Source of the DNA: Rhynochetos jubatus
Taxonomy: Eukaryota; Chordata; Aves; Eurypygiformes; Rhynochetidae
NCBI GenBank assembly: GCA_027574665.1
Contig: CM050690.1
Span: forward strand, 36,467,857-36,531,856
DNA length: 64,000 nt
Reading direction: 5' to 3'
In this document: piece after piece, positions 49,765-61,697 of the stretch
Layout of the letters: every line of letters begins with the position of its first letter
Position numbering within the stretch: position 1 is the first letter of the stretch
The notes under the pieces: model-generated
The model's input: the letters and a program-made list of their open reading frames with translations, nothing else
What the model was told of the DNA's origin: nothing
The model's database searches: none
Position numbers and translations under genes: made by a program

Positions 49765-50890
49765 TGTCAAGGTTTTGGTAGTGGGGAACTACAGGAGTGC
49801 CTTCTCTGAGAGGTTTCTAGAAGCTTCCCCTATGTCTGACAGACCCAATGCCAGGCAGCTCCAAGATAGACCCATCACTCGCCAAGGTCGAGTCCATCAG
49901 TGATGGTGGAAGCACCCTTAAAATGTTTAAGAAAGGGGGGGTGGGTGGAATGTGCAACAACAACTGCAGTCAGAGGAGAGGAGTGAGAATATGTAAGAGG
50001 GACAGCTCTGCGGACAGCAGGGTCAGTGGAGAAGGAGGGGGAGGAGGTGGTCCAGGAGCCAGAGCAGAGATTCCCCAGCAGCCAGTGGTGCAGACCATGG
50101 TGAGGTCGGCTGTGCCCTGCAGCCATGGAGGGTCACGGTTGAGAAGAGACCCACCTGCAGCCTGGGGAAGAACCCATGTTGTAGCAGGTGGATGCCCGAA
50201 GGAAGCTGTGGACCCATGGGAAGCCTGTGCTGGAGCAGGCTCCTGGCAGGACCTGTGGATCAATGGAGATTGGAGCCCACGCTGGAGCAGGTTTTCTGGC
50301 AGGACTTGTCAACCCGTGGGGGACACAAGTGGAACCAGGCTGCTCCTGAAGGATGGCACCCAATGGGATAGACCCACACTGAAGAGGTTCACAAAGAACT
50401 GCAGCCCTTGGGCAAGACCCACGCTGGAGAAGTTCACAGAGTAGTGTCTCCCATGAGTGGGACCTCACCCTAGAGCAGAGGAAGAGTGTGAAGGGTCCTC
50501 CCCCTGAGGAAGAAGGAGCAGCAGAGACAACTTGTGATGAGCTGACCACAACCCCCATTCTCTGTCCCTTTGTGCTGCTTAAAGGGGAGAAGGTAGAGAA
50601 ATGGGGAGCAAAGCTGAGCCCAGGAAGAAGGGTATGGTAGGGGGAAGGTGTTATAAGATTGGGGTTCTTTTTCTGATTACACTGCTCTGATTTGATTGGT
50701 AGTAAATCAGTTTTTCCCCAAGTTGAGTCTGTTCTGCCTGTAACCATAATTGGTGGGTGATTTTTCCCTGTCCTTATCTTGACCTCAGAGCCTTTTTTTA
50801 TATATATTACCTCCCCTGTCCATTTGAAGGGAAGAGTGATAGAGCAGCTTTGCTGGGCACCTAACATTCAGCTAGTATCTCATTATGCTA
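49765..50890 (+). mobile_element. Solo LTR of the second avian ERV family, plus strand
   Basis: It starts TGTCAAGGTTTTGGTAGTGG and continues CTAGAAGCTTCCCCTATGTC and GCCAAGGTCGAGTCCATC. The middle is a chain of related units, each built on CTGGAGCAG, CCCATGGG and CTGCAGCC. The 3' side has CTGATTTGATTGGTAGTAAA, CCCTGTCCTTATCTTGACC, and AGAGCAGCTTTGCTGGGCAC before the terminus. It is the better preserved sister of the minus-strand LTR at 12.4-13.4 kb. The GC-rich middle gives long open frames on both strands (198 codons plus, 244 codons minus), which are not genes. No internal retroviral sequence is attached. Confidence 0.82.
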
Positions 50891-53109
50891 TTTTTTTGTC
50901 TTTTACCTTCTCCATCCCTTTTGTTGTTTTTCTCCTTTTGGATCTCTTACTTGGGTCTACAATCCTTTTTAGCTGAAGGCTTGTTTTGCTTAATTAACTT
51001 CTCTTTATTCTCCTCCAAAACGGTATTTTCTATCAAGGCTCTGAACCATAAGCCCCATGCATCTATACCCAACTCCCACTCACCTATATGCAGCACCTTT
51101 TTCCATCATTCCCTCCCATCAGTTGATATGAGTTCCATGCACTACTGCCAGTCGCCTTCCTGCCCCTTCCCTATCCAACTGCTCAGCAAAATGTATCACA
51201 TCATTCTTTCTTTACCTATTCAAACTATTGGAAGGTAAAATTGCCAGTAGCTGATAAGTTATCACATTCCTCTTGCTCAATAGGAGGTAATTGCAATCAT
51301 AAAAATACAGCAATCTAACAGAGGAAGGAGTAGGTGATGAAGTGGAGCAGGGGAGCATGGAAGAGAAAAAGCATAGCAGAGCATCCCTATCCATGGTATG
51401 TTAGAATTTTTGCCTGAAGTGTGCTGTATGAAGACTTGGACTGATTGCAAAACCCTCCAGATCTGGTCCCCAGGTTTTCAAATTGGAATGTTGCTTCTAG
51501 ACAATGGATACTTTGTGCTGCATAGCTCTGTCAAGCCGGAGATGTGTCAGAAACAGAGATATAATTCTCAGTTTTACTTTGTTTTACTGAGCACCCTGAG
51601 GAAATCAGTATCCTCATCAGTAGAACGGGAATAATAATACTTATCCACCTTTGCCAACTGCATCATGATCTAAGGATCAAAGTGTTATGTACAACTAAGT
51701 ATTTTTATTATTGCTACTTTGATGTGTAAATCACAGACACAATTGGCTGTAACTGTCTTTGAAGTTGTTCTGAAAAATCATATCATATTCTACTTCAGCA
51801 GTGATTTAATTTGTGGATTAGTGACATGACAGACCATAAGAGGCTATTTGGAAGTGTTCCAATTGGTTTTCTCAATGTGGCTGCTGTGAACATGCACTTA
51901 GTGTTCAGTAGGCAGAAAATGTCCTCAAATAATTATTACTGATTGCATCATTTTCTCAGTGAAAGAATTTGCGTAATTATAAATCTTCTTTTTGTTAATA
52001 TGATTAATTTTGTGATCTGGCTCAATTACCACAGATTATATTTGCAGAAACAAAGATGTTAGTCATGCAAACTAGTTATTCCTACCTTCACACGTGTTTA
52101 GTAAGGATGCAGTTCCCCTTGGCACTAGGCAGGTGTGTTAGAGGCCAGCAGACTACTGAGGCCTACCTTTCCTCAGAAAATGTAGTCAATAGTGCTTTTG
52201 CCATCCAGTGGACTGAACTTAAATGGTTGGACAGTCCTACATCATCTCTCAAGAAGCAAATTCTAAAAGAGACACGATCTCTTTGTCTTGTGATTCTGGT
52301 TCAACTCCTTTCACTGCATGCAATTGCTTCAGAGTGCTACATAAATGGCTTAAAATGTTGTGTTAACTGAAAATTTTTGTTATTCCTTAGTCAGAAAATT
52401 ACTTTTAATCCTTCTATGATGTTGTGACTTTCCATTACTGAAAGAAAAAAAGTATTCTTAAAAAGCCTTCACATCTATGAAATAGTACTTACACAAACTA
52501 TTTGTAAGAACAAATGACAAGTCAAAGACAAAACAGAACTCAAGTTGCATCCTAGCTCAACAAAGAAAAACTTGGAGTTTAGGGTACTTCAGAATTATTA
52601 AACAATTTCACAGGAAGTTTTAGGATGTTCAGAGACTTTGCAAATCAAAATATTTTTTACAGGATGAACCATGCTAGGTCATATGACCAGATAGTCCAGG
52701 AAATGGTCAGAGTGATTTTCAATAGGAATGAAGAATTAGACTCTGCTTTATCAAAATCTTGTGCTCTGTTATTTAAAATAGTAAGATGGCAAGTCATTCT
52801 TGTAATGAATGCTATGAAATACAGTATTCTGGACTGTTGTCTTCTTTAACACTATCCCACTATTGTAATACTATTACAATAATAAATTCTAATTCATAAG
52901 AAAAAATTTAAGGCATTAACTGTTGCCTGAATCAAACAATAAGGTAATATTATCTCTCTTTCTAGATTTCTTCTCTTGACTTTCCATGCAAAACTATAAT
53001 TTTATAAAAAGTTATTTCAGACCAAAATTAAGGAAGTGTCCAAATATCCAAACCCTGGTTTTCTTGCTATAGCTGCTTTAAAATTGCAACATATATGACT
53101 TGCAAACTG
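50891..53109. other. Unique AT-rich DNA, no gene recognised
   Basis: No repeat family recognised. The frames at 52056-52370 and 52625-52849 are open but show no domain and no convincing splice pairs. Confidence 0.5.
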
Positions 53110-53184
53110 TTGAGCCAGTTGTCTCCACCTGCTGTAGGTAGAGTGAGAGCACACTTCACTCACAAGAGAGAAGTCACAACAAAT

Positions 53185-53190
53185 TTTATT
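53185..53190 (-). terminator. LTR polyadenylation signal AATAAA
   Basis: The plus strand reads TTTATT, so AATAAA lies on the LTR's sense strand, 240 bp downstream of its TATA box. Confidence 0.5.
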
Positions 53191-53428
53191 GATATAAATG
53201 AAAGTTCCACAGTAAATGCAACAGAAGTTTAATAACATTTGGTGGCAAGGTACCCTGGATTATTTACTGCACAGAGAACAGGGTCAGACAAAACTGTCAG
53301 GAAGACTCTCCCATTGAGTCATGAGGTTCAGAAAGGTTCCCCTTGCATTCTGAACTCCTTCTCAGAGAATTTGTGTGGCTGTATGTGATCCTAGTCAGAG
53401 ACTTGGTCAGCGTTTTATGTCTAAAGAA

Positions 53429-53435
53429 TTATATA
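53429..53435 (-). promoter_or_regulatory. LTR TATA box
   Basis: TATATAA on the minus strand, preceded by GTGCA. It sits at the U3/R position predicted from the poly(A) signal. Confidence 0.45.
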
Positions 53436-53886
53436 TGCACAATCAATCCTTTATGCCACTTAGCTAAGATTTAACATTCAAAACTAAAAATTTAGCATGC
53501 TTGTTAGTCACTTACCAAGAATATATTACAGTAAGGAATCTCTCAGCCTCGAGGAGTAACCTTCAGAGGAGGTCCTACTCAGTGTGATTTTACTCAGTCC
53601 ATTTATGGGAGTAATATGATTGACTCATAGTCATATTTACATACTGACTGCAGATGTTATTTTCTTCCAAATTCGGCTTGGGTCAGACATTGATCACTGT
53701 GGTTAGGTAGGCATATTGCCATAATTTAGCCATTGGCTATTGTGTTGTTATCTGTCTCCCCTGAATCCACTTTGAGCTGGATGCATCCATCATGACCAAA
53801 TGCTTCCATCACGACCACCACTGGTGGATATTGTTTGAACAGGGTTACAGGAAAAGGGTCGGGGTTGAGGGGATCACACTGTCACA

Positions 53887-54736
53887 TCACTAGAGCTTAT
53901 TTTTCAGTTCCCATCAGATGTAAAGTAGAATAATGATGACAGTTTTTGTTACATGTATTGGAATAAATGAGAGCCAATATTCAGCAAACAAATATAATTT
54001 AAAAATAAAAGTTAGTCATAACTGAGATTTCAATAGAAAAAATTATTTTTCAAATTCAGAAATCTTAATTTTTCAGTTGTAATTCTGCATCAACATGATA
54101 TTTGTCTCTATTAAAAAACAAAGTCCCCCAGTTCTTGAAATGAACAATTAATTTTTTATTCATATTGATACCTCTGGTCACCTTTCTGCTGGAAATGACT
54201 TTAAAAAAAAAAAAAAAAAAAAACACAGGAGAGCTATTATCTAAGGAGATAAGAAATGTCATATTAATGATTGAAACAGGCAAGGTAATAAGTTATCAAC
54301 AGACAGATTTTATACTCATTGTCTGCTACTGAGAAATTAGTGACAAAAAAGACCTTTTAATTATCTACTCTGTCATCCTGCCAGTGTTTATTCTTAACTT
54401 TTCCAATGTTTTGAGAAGTTTAAGAGAATTCAGGTGAATTTTCCATCACAGTGAAATGCTATGGCTAAACACTGCTGATGTCTTCCACTGTATATTCAAC
54501 TATTTAACATTACCCTATTATTTGTAATATTACTGTATTCTATTCTAACCTATATTTCTTTTTTATGTTGGATTACCCAGTCCATTAGAAATTCAAGTAC
54601 ATATGCAGGTAGGTATTTTTGAATCAAGCGAGGTATGAAAATGTTTGAAAGTATCCACAGAATGATAACTTGATATTCAAATGATGATTCCACTGCAATG
54701 TCTGTTTCAGTAGCTACGGTGTCTAACATAGGTGTC
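53887..54736. other. Unique AT-rich DNA, no gene recognised
   Basis: Contains an A21 tract at 54203-54223. No exon was recognised. Confidence 0.5.
54203..54223. repeat. A21 homopolymer
   Basis: Twenty-one consecutive A residues. No upstream AATAAA lies within 30 bp, so a simple repeat is the plain reading. Confidence 0.9.
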
Positions 54737-55153
54737 TCTTATGAAGAAGGGCTGAGAGAATTGGGTTTGTTCAGCCTGGAGAAGAGAAGGCTCCAGGGAG
54801 ACCTTATAGCACCTTCCAGTACCTGAAGGGGCTACAAAAAAGATGGAGAGAGTCTTTTTACAAGGACCTGTAGTGACAGGACAAGGGGTAATGGATTTCA
54901 ATCGAAAGTGATAGATATAGATTGGACATGAGGAAAAAATTCTTCCCGGAGAGGGTGGTGAAGAACTGGAAGAGGTTGCCCAGGGAAGCTGTGGATGTCC
55001 CATCCCTGGAAGTGTCTTCAAGGCCAGGCTGGATGAGGCTTTGAGCAACCTGGTCTAGTGGAAGGTGTCCATGACCATGGCAGGGGGTTGGAACTAGATG
55101 ATCTTTAAGGTCCCTTCCAACCCAAACCATTCTGTGATTCTACAATTCTGTGA
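54737..55153 (+). mobile_element. CR1 LINE 3' fragment, plus strand
   Basis: It starts in the C-terminal ORF2 text (GGGTTTGTTCAGCCTGGAGA). It passes AGTACCTGAAGGGGCTAC and CAGGGGGTTGGAACTAGATG, and ends CCCTTCCAACCCAAACC with three degenerate ATTCTGTG octamers. It is the same subfamily as the 15.9 and 39.9 kb copies but more strongly truncated. Frames are broken. Confidence 0.93.
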
Positions 55154-57178
55154 CATGTACCTTGTGTTGACTTTTTTCCTTGCTAGACACAACTTTATTG
55201 GTAATCCTATCTCAGCATCTCCCTCCTTGTGGGGAGGATTATTTTTGTATAATCAATTGCTTTCTCTCCTGTCTATCATATTTCTATACATTCACATGAG
55301 AAAATCACTAATGAAGGCTTCCTAAGTGGTGTGTATATTCTGAATTACATTTAATGTCTGTTGTAGTCAAACCACGGGTTTTCATCTATTTATAATTGAA
55401 TGACCCTATGTTTCAGGACACTAGTTAAGAATTTTAGGGGTATGGTAATCTTTAGTTGCTAACCTTCAAGAAATAGCTTCACAACATGGGAAAGCCACTA
55501 CAAAGTAGCTTAAGTTCCAGTATTTCCTGGTCTCTAAATCTTGCTGTATATGTTATGATTTTAGAAGGAAAAGTACGTAAATTACTATTTTTCATTTCAC
55601 CCAGCAAAAATTTCAGCAAGGAGAGTCACTTGATATTGTTTAAGTAATAGTTTTTCTTAGCACTGATTCTCAAAATTTAATAGATTTAGATTTGTTTAGA
55701 AATTAAGACCAAGGTGGGGATTTTTTCCACCAGTTTCATAAATAGTGTTCCACTCCTGATGAAGTTAGACCCTTTTATGCTAACCCAATATTATACTTGA
55801 CATAGAATGGATAAAGTGTGCTTTTATTTCAACGATATCAGAATATGCTATTTAAATCAAATGTCATTTTCACTGGGCTGATGGCTCTCTAAAATTAAAA
55901 AGTCAAATCTAAATTAAAAAAGGTTAATTTGTTGACCTCAACTTTGTTTAATTGTTACTAATGCATTTTATACTAATTAAGCATGCTTTCTCAATAATTA
56001 TAGGAGGAAACACCAAAGCTTTTAAGGCTCCTACTAATCTAGCACCCTGTGGCTGCATGCTTCTAATTCTTTCATTTTAATGTACCAATTATTTGCATTA
56101 TACAAATAAATATGTCATAATGAATCTATCATTTCAGCAACCCTTGATCTTAAAATGCTTTAAATTATATTAAAAATATAAAGGAGTATCATTCCTCAAA
56201 AACACTGAAAGGAAGAACCGACTAAAACATTATCTGTATTTTCTGATGATGAGACAGCAAAGACTCTATATCACTTTATTCTGTATAATAGTAAATGCAG
56301 TATTTAGGAAGTACAGAGTTATGGTACTGGAGGACTATGTTTTAGTCCTTACACATGATTTGCCATTTCTAACTTTCAGTGCTTCACTTTTAAACTTTTA
56401 TAGTGGTCTTAAAATCTAGTTCTAATCAGTTTTACAGCAGTTCTGTTTTGCAATTGCATCTCAATTCTCTGAATAATCATCACAGACCCAGTTTATCAAA
56501 GTGATAGAACTGACTGTGTTAGAAATTTTTCTGTAGGCCTGCTGTTTGGGAAGAAAGTTTGACATCCTGAAACCTCAGTACAGGTGTCAGTGTATTTCAT
56601 AATAGAATAAATGTGTAATTACCTATATCTTTGTGAAACAGTGTGGCTGTTAGACTAAGACAGTTTTAGTATGTAAAGACAATTTTGCAATGATTCAATC
56701 TGGACTAGAATTTAACTCTCTGTATATCATGTGGTGTACATTTCTAGTGCCAATATAATCTCTGAACACAGAGTTAGAGATGAGTAACAGCACCTCAAAA
56801 CTTCCAGCACAGCAAAGACTCCAGTAATTTTTTCCAAAGTATATCCTCTCAGTATTATTTTTTGCTATTCTTATGGAAAATCTCCTACTTTAATCAAAAG
56901 AAAAAAGTCTTTTATACAGTGACATAGAAAAGAAAGTTTGAAAACTACAGGCTTATTTGCTTCTTTTTAATGTTTTTCTTCTTCTGGTTTATTTTAGTAT
57001 TAAAAAACAAAATAGAGCAAAGCACTTTTCATCTTGAAAATTTTAATTTTAGAAAAATATTGAAAGATCAAATAAGGATGGTATTTGCACTTCTGTATTT
57101 TTCTACAGTATCAGCTGTTACACATAAACAGGTATCATCACATGACATATAAGAATAGGGCATTTAATGTTGATCAAA
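55154..57178. other. Unique AT-rich DNA with a possible conserved block
   Basis: No repeat or exon was recognised. The segment 55925-56170 is rich in TAATTA-like and octamer-like motifs and is discussed as a finding. Confidence 0.5.
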
Positions 57179-58772
57179 GTATCACAGAATCATTAGGGTG
57201 GAAAAGACCTATTAGATCATCTAGTCCAACCATCAACCCAACACTACCATACCCACTAGACCATGTCCTCAAACACCATGTCTACATGTTCCCTGAACAC
57301 CTTCTGGGGTGCTGACTCCACCACTTCCCTGAGCAGCCTGTTCCAACGCCTGACCACTCTTTCAGTGAAAAAGTTTTTCCTAATATCTAAACTAAGTGTC
57401 CCCTGATGCAACTTGAGGTCATTTCCTCTTATCCTATCACCAGTTATCCAGGAGAATAAGGCAGCACCCGCCTCCCTACAACCTCCTTTCAGGTAGCTGT
57501 AGAAAGTGATCAGGTCTCTCCTCGGCCTCCTCTTCTTTAGGCTAAACAACCTCAGTTCCCTCAGCCGCTCCTCATAAGACTTGTTCTCCAGACCCTTCAC
57601 CAGCTTTGCCGCCCTTCTCTGGACATACTCCATTATCTCTATGTCCTTTTTGTCCTGAGGGGTCCAAAACTGAACACAATACTCAAGGTGCGGCCTCACC
57701 AGTGCCGAGTACAGGGGCACAATCATTTCTCTACTCCTGCTGACCTCAAAGTTCCTGATACAGGCCAAGATGCCATTGCTGACTCAAATGGCAATTTGGC
57801 AATTGCCATTGTCAAACACTGCTGACTCATATTCAGCTGGCTGTTGACCAACATCCCTGGGTCCTTTTCTGCCTGACAGCTTTCCAGCCACTCTACACTA
57901 AGCCTGTAGTACTGCCTGGGGTTGTTGTGATGGAAATGCAGGACCCAGCACTCGGGCTTGTTGAACCTCATACAATCAACCGCAGCCCATCAATCCAGCC
58001 TGTCTAGGTCCCTCTGCAGGGCTCTCCTACCCTCCAGCAGATCAACACTTCCACTCAACTTAGTGTCATCTGCAAACTTACTGAGGGAGCACTCAATCCC
58101 CTCATCCAGATCAGTGATAAGTATGTTAAACAAGACTGGCCCCAAGACTGATGTGAAGGGCACCACTTTTTACCGGCCATCAACTAGACTTCATTTACCA
58201 CAACCCTCTGTGCTCTGCCCTCCAGCCAGTTTTTAACCCAGTGAAAAGTGTATCTGTCTAAGCCATGAGCTGCCAGCTTCTTTGGGAGAATGCTGCGGGA
58301 GACTGTGTCAAAGGCTTTACTGAAGACCAGGTAGAAAACATCCACGGCCTTTCCCTTATCCACTAGGCAAGACACCCAATCATAGAACGAGATCAGGTTA
58401 GTCAAGCAGGATCTGCCCTTCATGAGCCCATGCTGGCTGGTCCCAATCCCCTGGTTGTCTTACACCTGCCGTGTGAGTTTACTCAAGATGAACTGCTCCA
58501 TAATCTCCCCTGGTACCGGGATCATGCTGACAGGCCTGTAGTTCCCCGTATCCTCCTTCCAGCCGTTTCTGTAGAAGGGCATCGCATTGGCAAGTCTCCA
58601 GTCTTCCGGGACCTGCCCTGTTAAGCAGGACTGCTGGTAAATCATGGAGAGCGGCCTGGCAAAGTCTTTCACCAACTCCCTCAGTACCCTCATATTAATC
58701 CTATCTGGCCCCATGGACCTGGGAGTGTCCAGGTGGCATAGTAGGTTATTAACTGCTTCCTTCTGGATTATG
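57179..58772 (-). mobile_element. Longest CR1 LINE of the window, 5'-truncated, minus strand
   Basis: About 1.6 kb in reverse complement. The plus strand opens with ATCACAGAATCATTAGGGTG, the CR1 3' end, followed by the C-terminal ORF2 text. It then covers the RT palm and much of the RT N-terminal part, and stops near CTTCCTTCTGGATTATGA. This subfamily differs from the 39.9 kb copy in its 3' end. The endonuclease and ORF1 are missing. Confidence 0.94.
57256..58772 (-). pseudogene. CR1 ORF2 reverse-transcriptase remnant
   Basis: Reading on the minus strand, the N-terminal RT text is in the frame 58795-58460 (SMGPDRINMRVLREL, then DTGNYRPVSM). The next part is in the frame 58423-58184 (KAVDVFYLVFSKAFDTVS, then WLEGRAQRVVVN). 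In FSKAFD the leading aspartate of motif A is replaced: the copy reads YLVFSKAFD where relatives read YLDFSKAFD. The FADD of motif C is intact at 58065-58076. A TGA follows at about 57992, in a place where relatives have arginine, which fits CGA to TGA decay. The C-terminal part is open from 57768 to 57256 ([20 protein letters not shown]). At least two frameshifts and one stop make it inactive. Confidence 0.88.
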
Positions 58773-61265
58773 ACTATGAACATATGGTATAACATAAATA
58801 GAATTAAATACTCATCTGAAATAAAACTAATTTTCTTCTGTTTGATATTTTTTGAACTAGAAAATCCTTTTACTTGTTTTGATTTAAAGCAAAGATGACT
58901 TCTGAAGTTCCAGAAGAAACAGATGAAAATTCATTCAGTTCTATCTGTATTATCATATACATGTAATTTTTCCCAAATATCAGCTCTGAAAAACAGCTGA
59001 GAGAAATAAAATACAAATGTAATTACATATGTTTCCCCCTTTATAAACTCCATATGCAAATGAAAATTTCTCTTTTTATAAAACAGACACCCCTCCCTAG
59101 TCAGACTAGAAAAAAGACCAACTCTGATGTATGTTATACTGTAACACAATAGCACTATCAAATTTTTGTCAGACAATTAAACTTTATGCCAAGCTAATTC
59201 AATTTTGCTGCTGTTTTATTAAGTCCTATGAAAAAAACTAAATCTATTCTCTTCAATAAATCACAAGTTTCACAAAGCATTTCCTAACTCAGACTCCTTG
59301 TTCTGCTATTTTGATATATTAAATATCCAGCAAAGAATTTCCAGGGTCATAAATCTAGAGTGATAAAATTAATCCTTTCGCTGAAGAGAAATAAATATTT
59401 TATTGCAGTTTTATGAGCTTTTGTTCCCTTTTCACTGGCAAGTAGGTGTTGTTTAGTGGTACAAAGACATTTTGCTGATGAAAAATGTATTAGAAACAAT
59501 AGGCAGTAATAGAATTCATATCTACAAAGCTGTTCACTTCTCAGAATGAAGGTTCAAGAATATCTTTAGGAAAACTTAGAAGACAATATTGTCAATAACA
59601 ATACTGCACTGATTATTATTCTTACATTTTCAACTCTAAGAATTATTTTACTATTATTAGTAATTTTACAATAGAAATTTTCTGAAATTGCACCTGAATA
59701 ATACATATATAGTCAAATTTACTAAATGCAAATTTAACAAGGAACCTCAGAAATTAGGAATGTTAATCTAATTAATCCTTAATTTTCTTCCAATTTTTCT
59801 TTCTTAGGAATGTAAGGAAATTATAAGATTAAAGATGTTGATGCCAGGATTATATCTTGTCTGAGGTGCTAAGCATTTACAGGAATTTCTGTTTATGTAA
59901 GACTGGCACAATATACACTGCATTTTGCATCTATATTTTCTGAAATATAATGAATAGAGGTGAGAGTTATAAGGATCCTGAATGTTGTTTGTCACAATTA
60001 AGAAATGGGTTTGGGAGAGAGGAATACAAAGCTAGGAATTTCTGTTTGAGTAGAGACAAATGGACAGGGATAGTAGGGTCTCGCCGTAAATTTTATCCAG
60101 AAGGAATTGTTTTCATCAAATCACTGTTGCAGATAAGAAAAGTGGCACAGCACTCTGTTGTGATTTTATCCTGTACAGCCATTCACAAATATGTAGAATG
60201 ACTCTAAATGCTCCGTTCTAGTAGGGTAAAAGTTCACCTGAAGTTTGCACAGGCAGCATTGTCTGCAACTCCCGAAGAATTTAAAGTTACTAAGTCCAGC
60301 GGTTTTGTGTATTTTTAAAAAATTTATTCTGAGTACCTAAATCTGAAGGAGACATGACCTATAATTTCTTGACAACATGCTACAACCAGAAAAATATAAC
60401 TACCCTCAGAAATTCACAAAAACACTATAAAGCATTGGATGGGTACAAAGCACTAAGTTTGTTTTTTTCACCTTTTCTGAGCTACTAAGTTAGTTTGTCA
60501 ACCTTTTTTGTACAAACCAGATACTTTTTAATAAGAATTTCTGATGCTAAAATTTGGAATACATTACATTTTTTTTTCATTTTGTCATAGTTACCAAATA
60601 GAACACAGAATTACTAACTGATAGGTGCAAGTGACAAAATTTTAGTCCAGAAAGATTATACAGCTGCAGGTAGAAGCTTAAAACAAGTATTAAATTTACA
60701 GAGAGTGAACAGAAGTTTTCAAAATTAACTATGTTTTTTGAGACATATGGAAATCTTTAGAGAGAGAAACGTTATCAAGATAGAGTATGATTCCCTATTC
60801 AGCCTAAATACACACAGGGATCTTAATTCATATGTATTCTGAGAATCACTAAAATAAAGAGCAGAAACACATGTAAAATGTTCCTTTTAGCTGTTTGTAG
60901 GTAATGATTTATGTGTTTCCCCTCTCAAATTTTACATTAAATTCCTATCAGATACCTGACTCTGCTTTTCTACTTTTAGAGTTTATGAGGAAACCAGAAG
61001 CTAAAGAGGAAGTACATAGAGCAAAATAATATTTAGGCTACTCACTAGTACTGAGGAAAATATTCTTGAGCTCTGAGGGATACAGAAGGAATATGCAAAA
61101 AGGATCCAGTTTAACAGTTAACAGTTTTCTCAATATTAAATATTTAAATGTACATTAGTGAAATATCTTGAGCAGATGTTACCAATCACCAACCATCTAT
61201 GCAGCCTAAGGTTAGACTAGATGTTTTTCTGTCCTGTAACAATTAATATATAGTTATTTTATGAA
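58773..61265. other. Unique AT-rich DNA, no gene recognised
   Basis: No repeat family or convincing exon was recognised. The plus-strand frame at 59950-60201 is charged and protein-like but has no known domain or splice context. Confidence 0.5.
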
Positions 61266-61565
61266 ACATGAAAGAAAACCAAAAAATGTTAGAATGCTAT
61301 CATGGATATATAGGCTCAATACAGGGCAAGTATGACAATGGGATAAACTGGGGAGCAGGTCAAACCAGTCTATTTGCTGGAGGTGAAAGAGTCTTCTTTA
61401 CAGAACAGAACTGACACATGAAAGAAAACCAAAAAATGTTAGAATGCTATCATGGATATATAGGCTCAATACAGGGCAAGTATGACAATGGGATAAACTG
61501 GGGAGCAGGTCAAACCAGTCTATTTGCTGGAGGTGAAAGAGTCTTCTTTACAGAACAGAACTGAC
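61266..61565. repeat. Exact 150-bp tandem duplication
   Basis: The 150-bp unit at 61266-61415 (starting ACATGAAAGAAAACC, ending GAACAGAACTGAC) is repeated at 61416-61565 with no mismatch that I can find. The unit itself is ordinary AT-rich sequence and is not a known repeat. The absence of any difference between copies means either a very recent duplication or an assembly error. Confidence 0.95.
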
Positions 61566-61697
61566 CATAACAGGCTGAGTTCTATATGCATCCAACTGTT
61601 CAATAGCAGTTTAGGAAGTATCAGTGGACTATGTGGTTCACTCCAACATGCAAAACTGCTATAGAACAAGAGTGACTGTGGTTAGTGTCAACAATAC

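Larger units (their letters stand above)
53110..53886 (-). mobile_element. Solo LTR of a third avian ERV family, minus strand
   Basis: On the minus strand it starts TGTGACAGTGTGATCCCC. A TATATAA box lies at plus 53429-53435 and AATAAA at plus 53185-53190, giving a U3 of about 450 bp, an R region of about 240 bp and a short U5. Blocks such as TTCGGCTTGGGTCAGACATT and TGACCACCACTGGTGGATAT (plus-strand wording approximate to the element) are ones I associate with an avian LTR. No internal retroviral region is attached. The low-coordinate end is uncertain by about 15 bp. Confidence 0.65.

Noticed and set aside
50133-50867. Minus-strand open frame of 244 codons and plus-strand frame of 198 codons (49848-50444)
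   Set aside because: Both lie inside the GC-rich repeated units of an LTR, read low-complexity proline/serine or glycine/arginine text, and match no retroviral or host protein. Stop codons are scarce because of the base composition.
57179-58772. An active CR1 retrotransposon
   Set aside because: It lacks ORF1, the endonuclease and the start of the RT domain, and carries frameshifts, an in-frame stop and a changed motif A.
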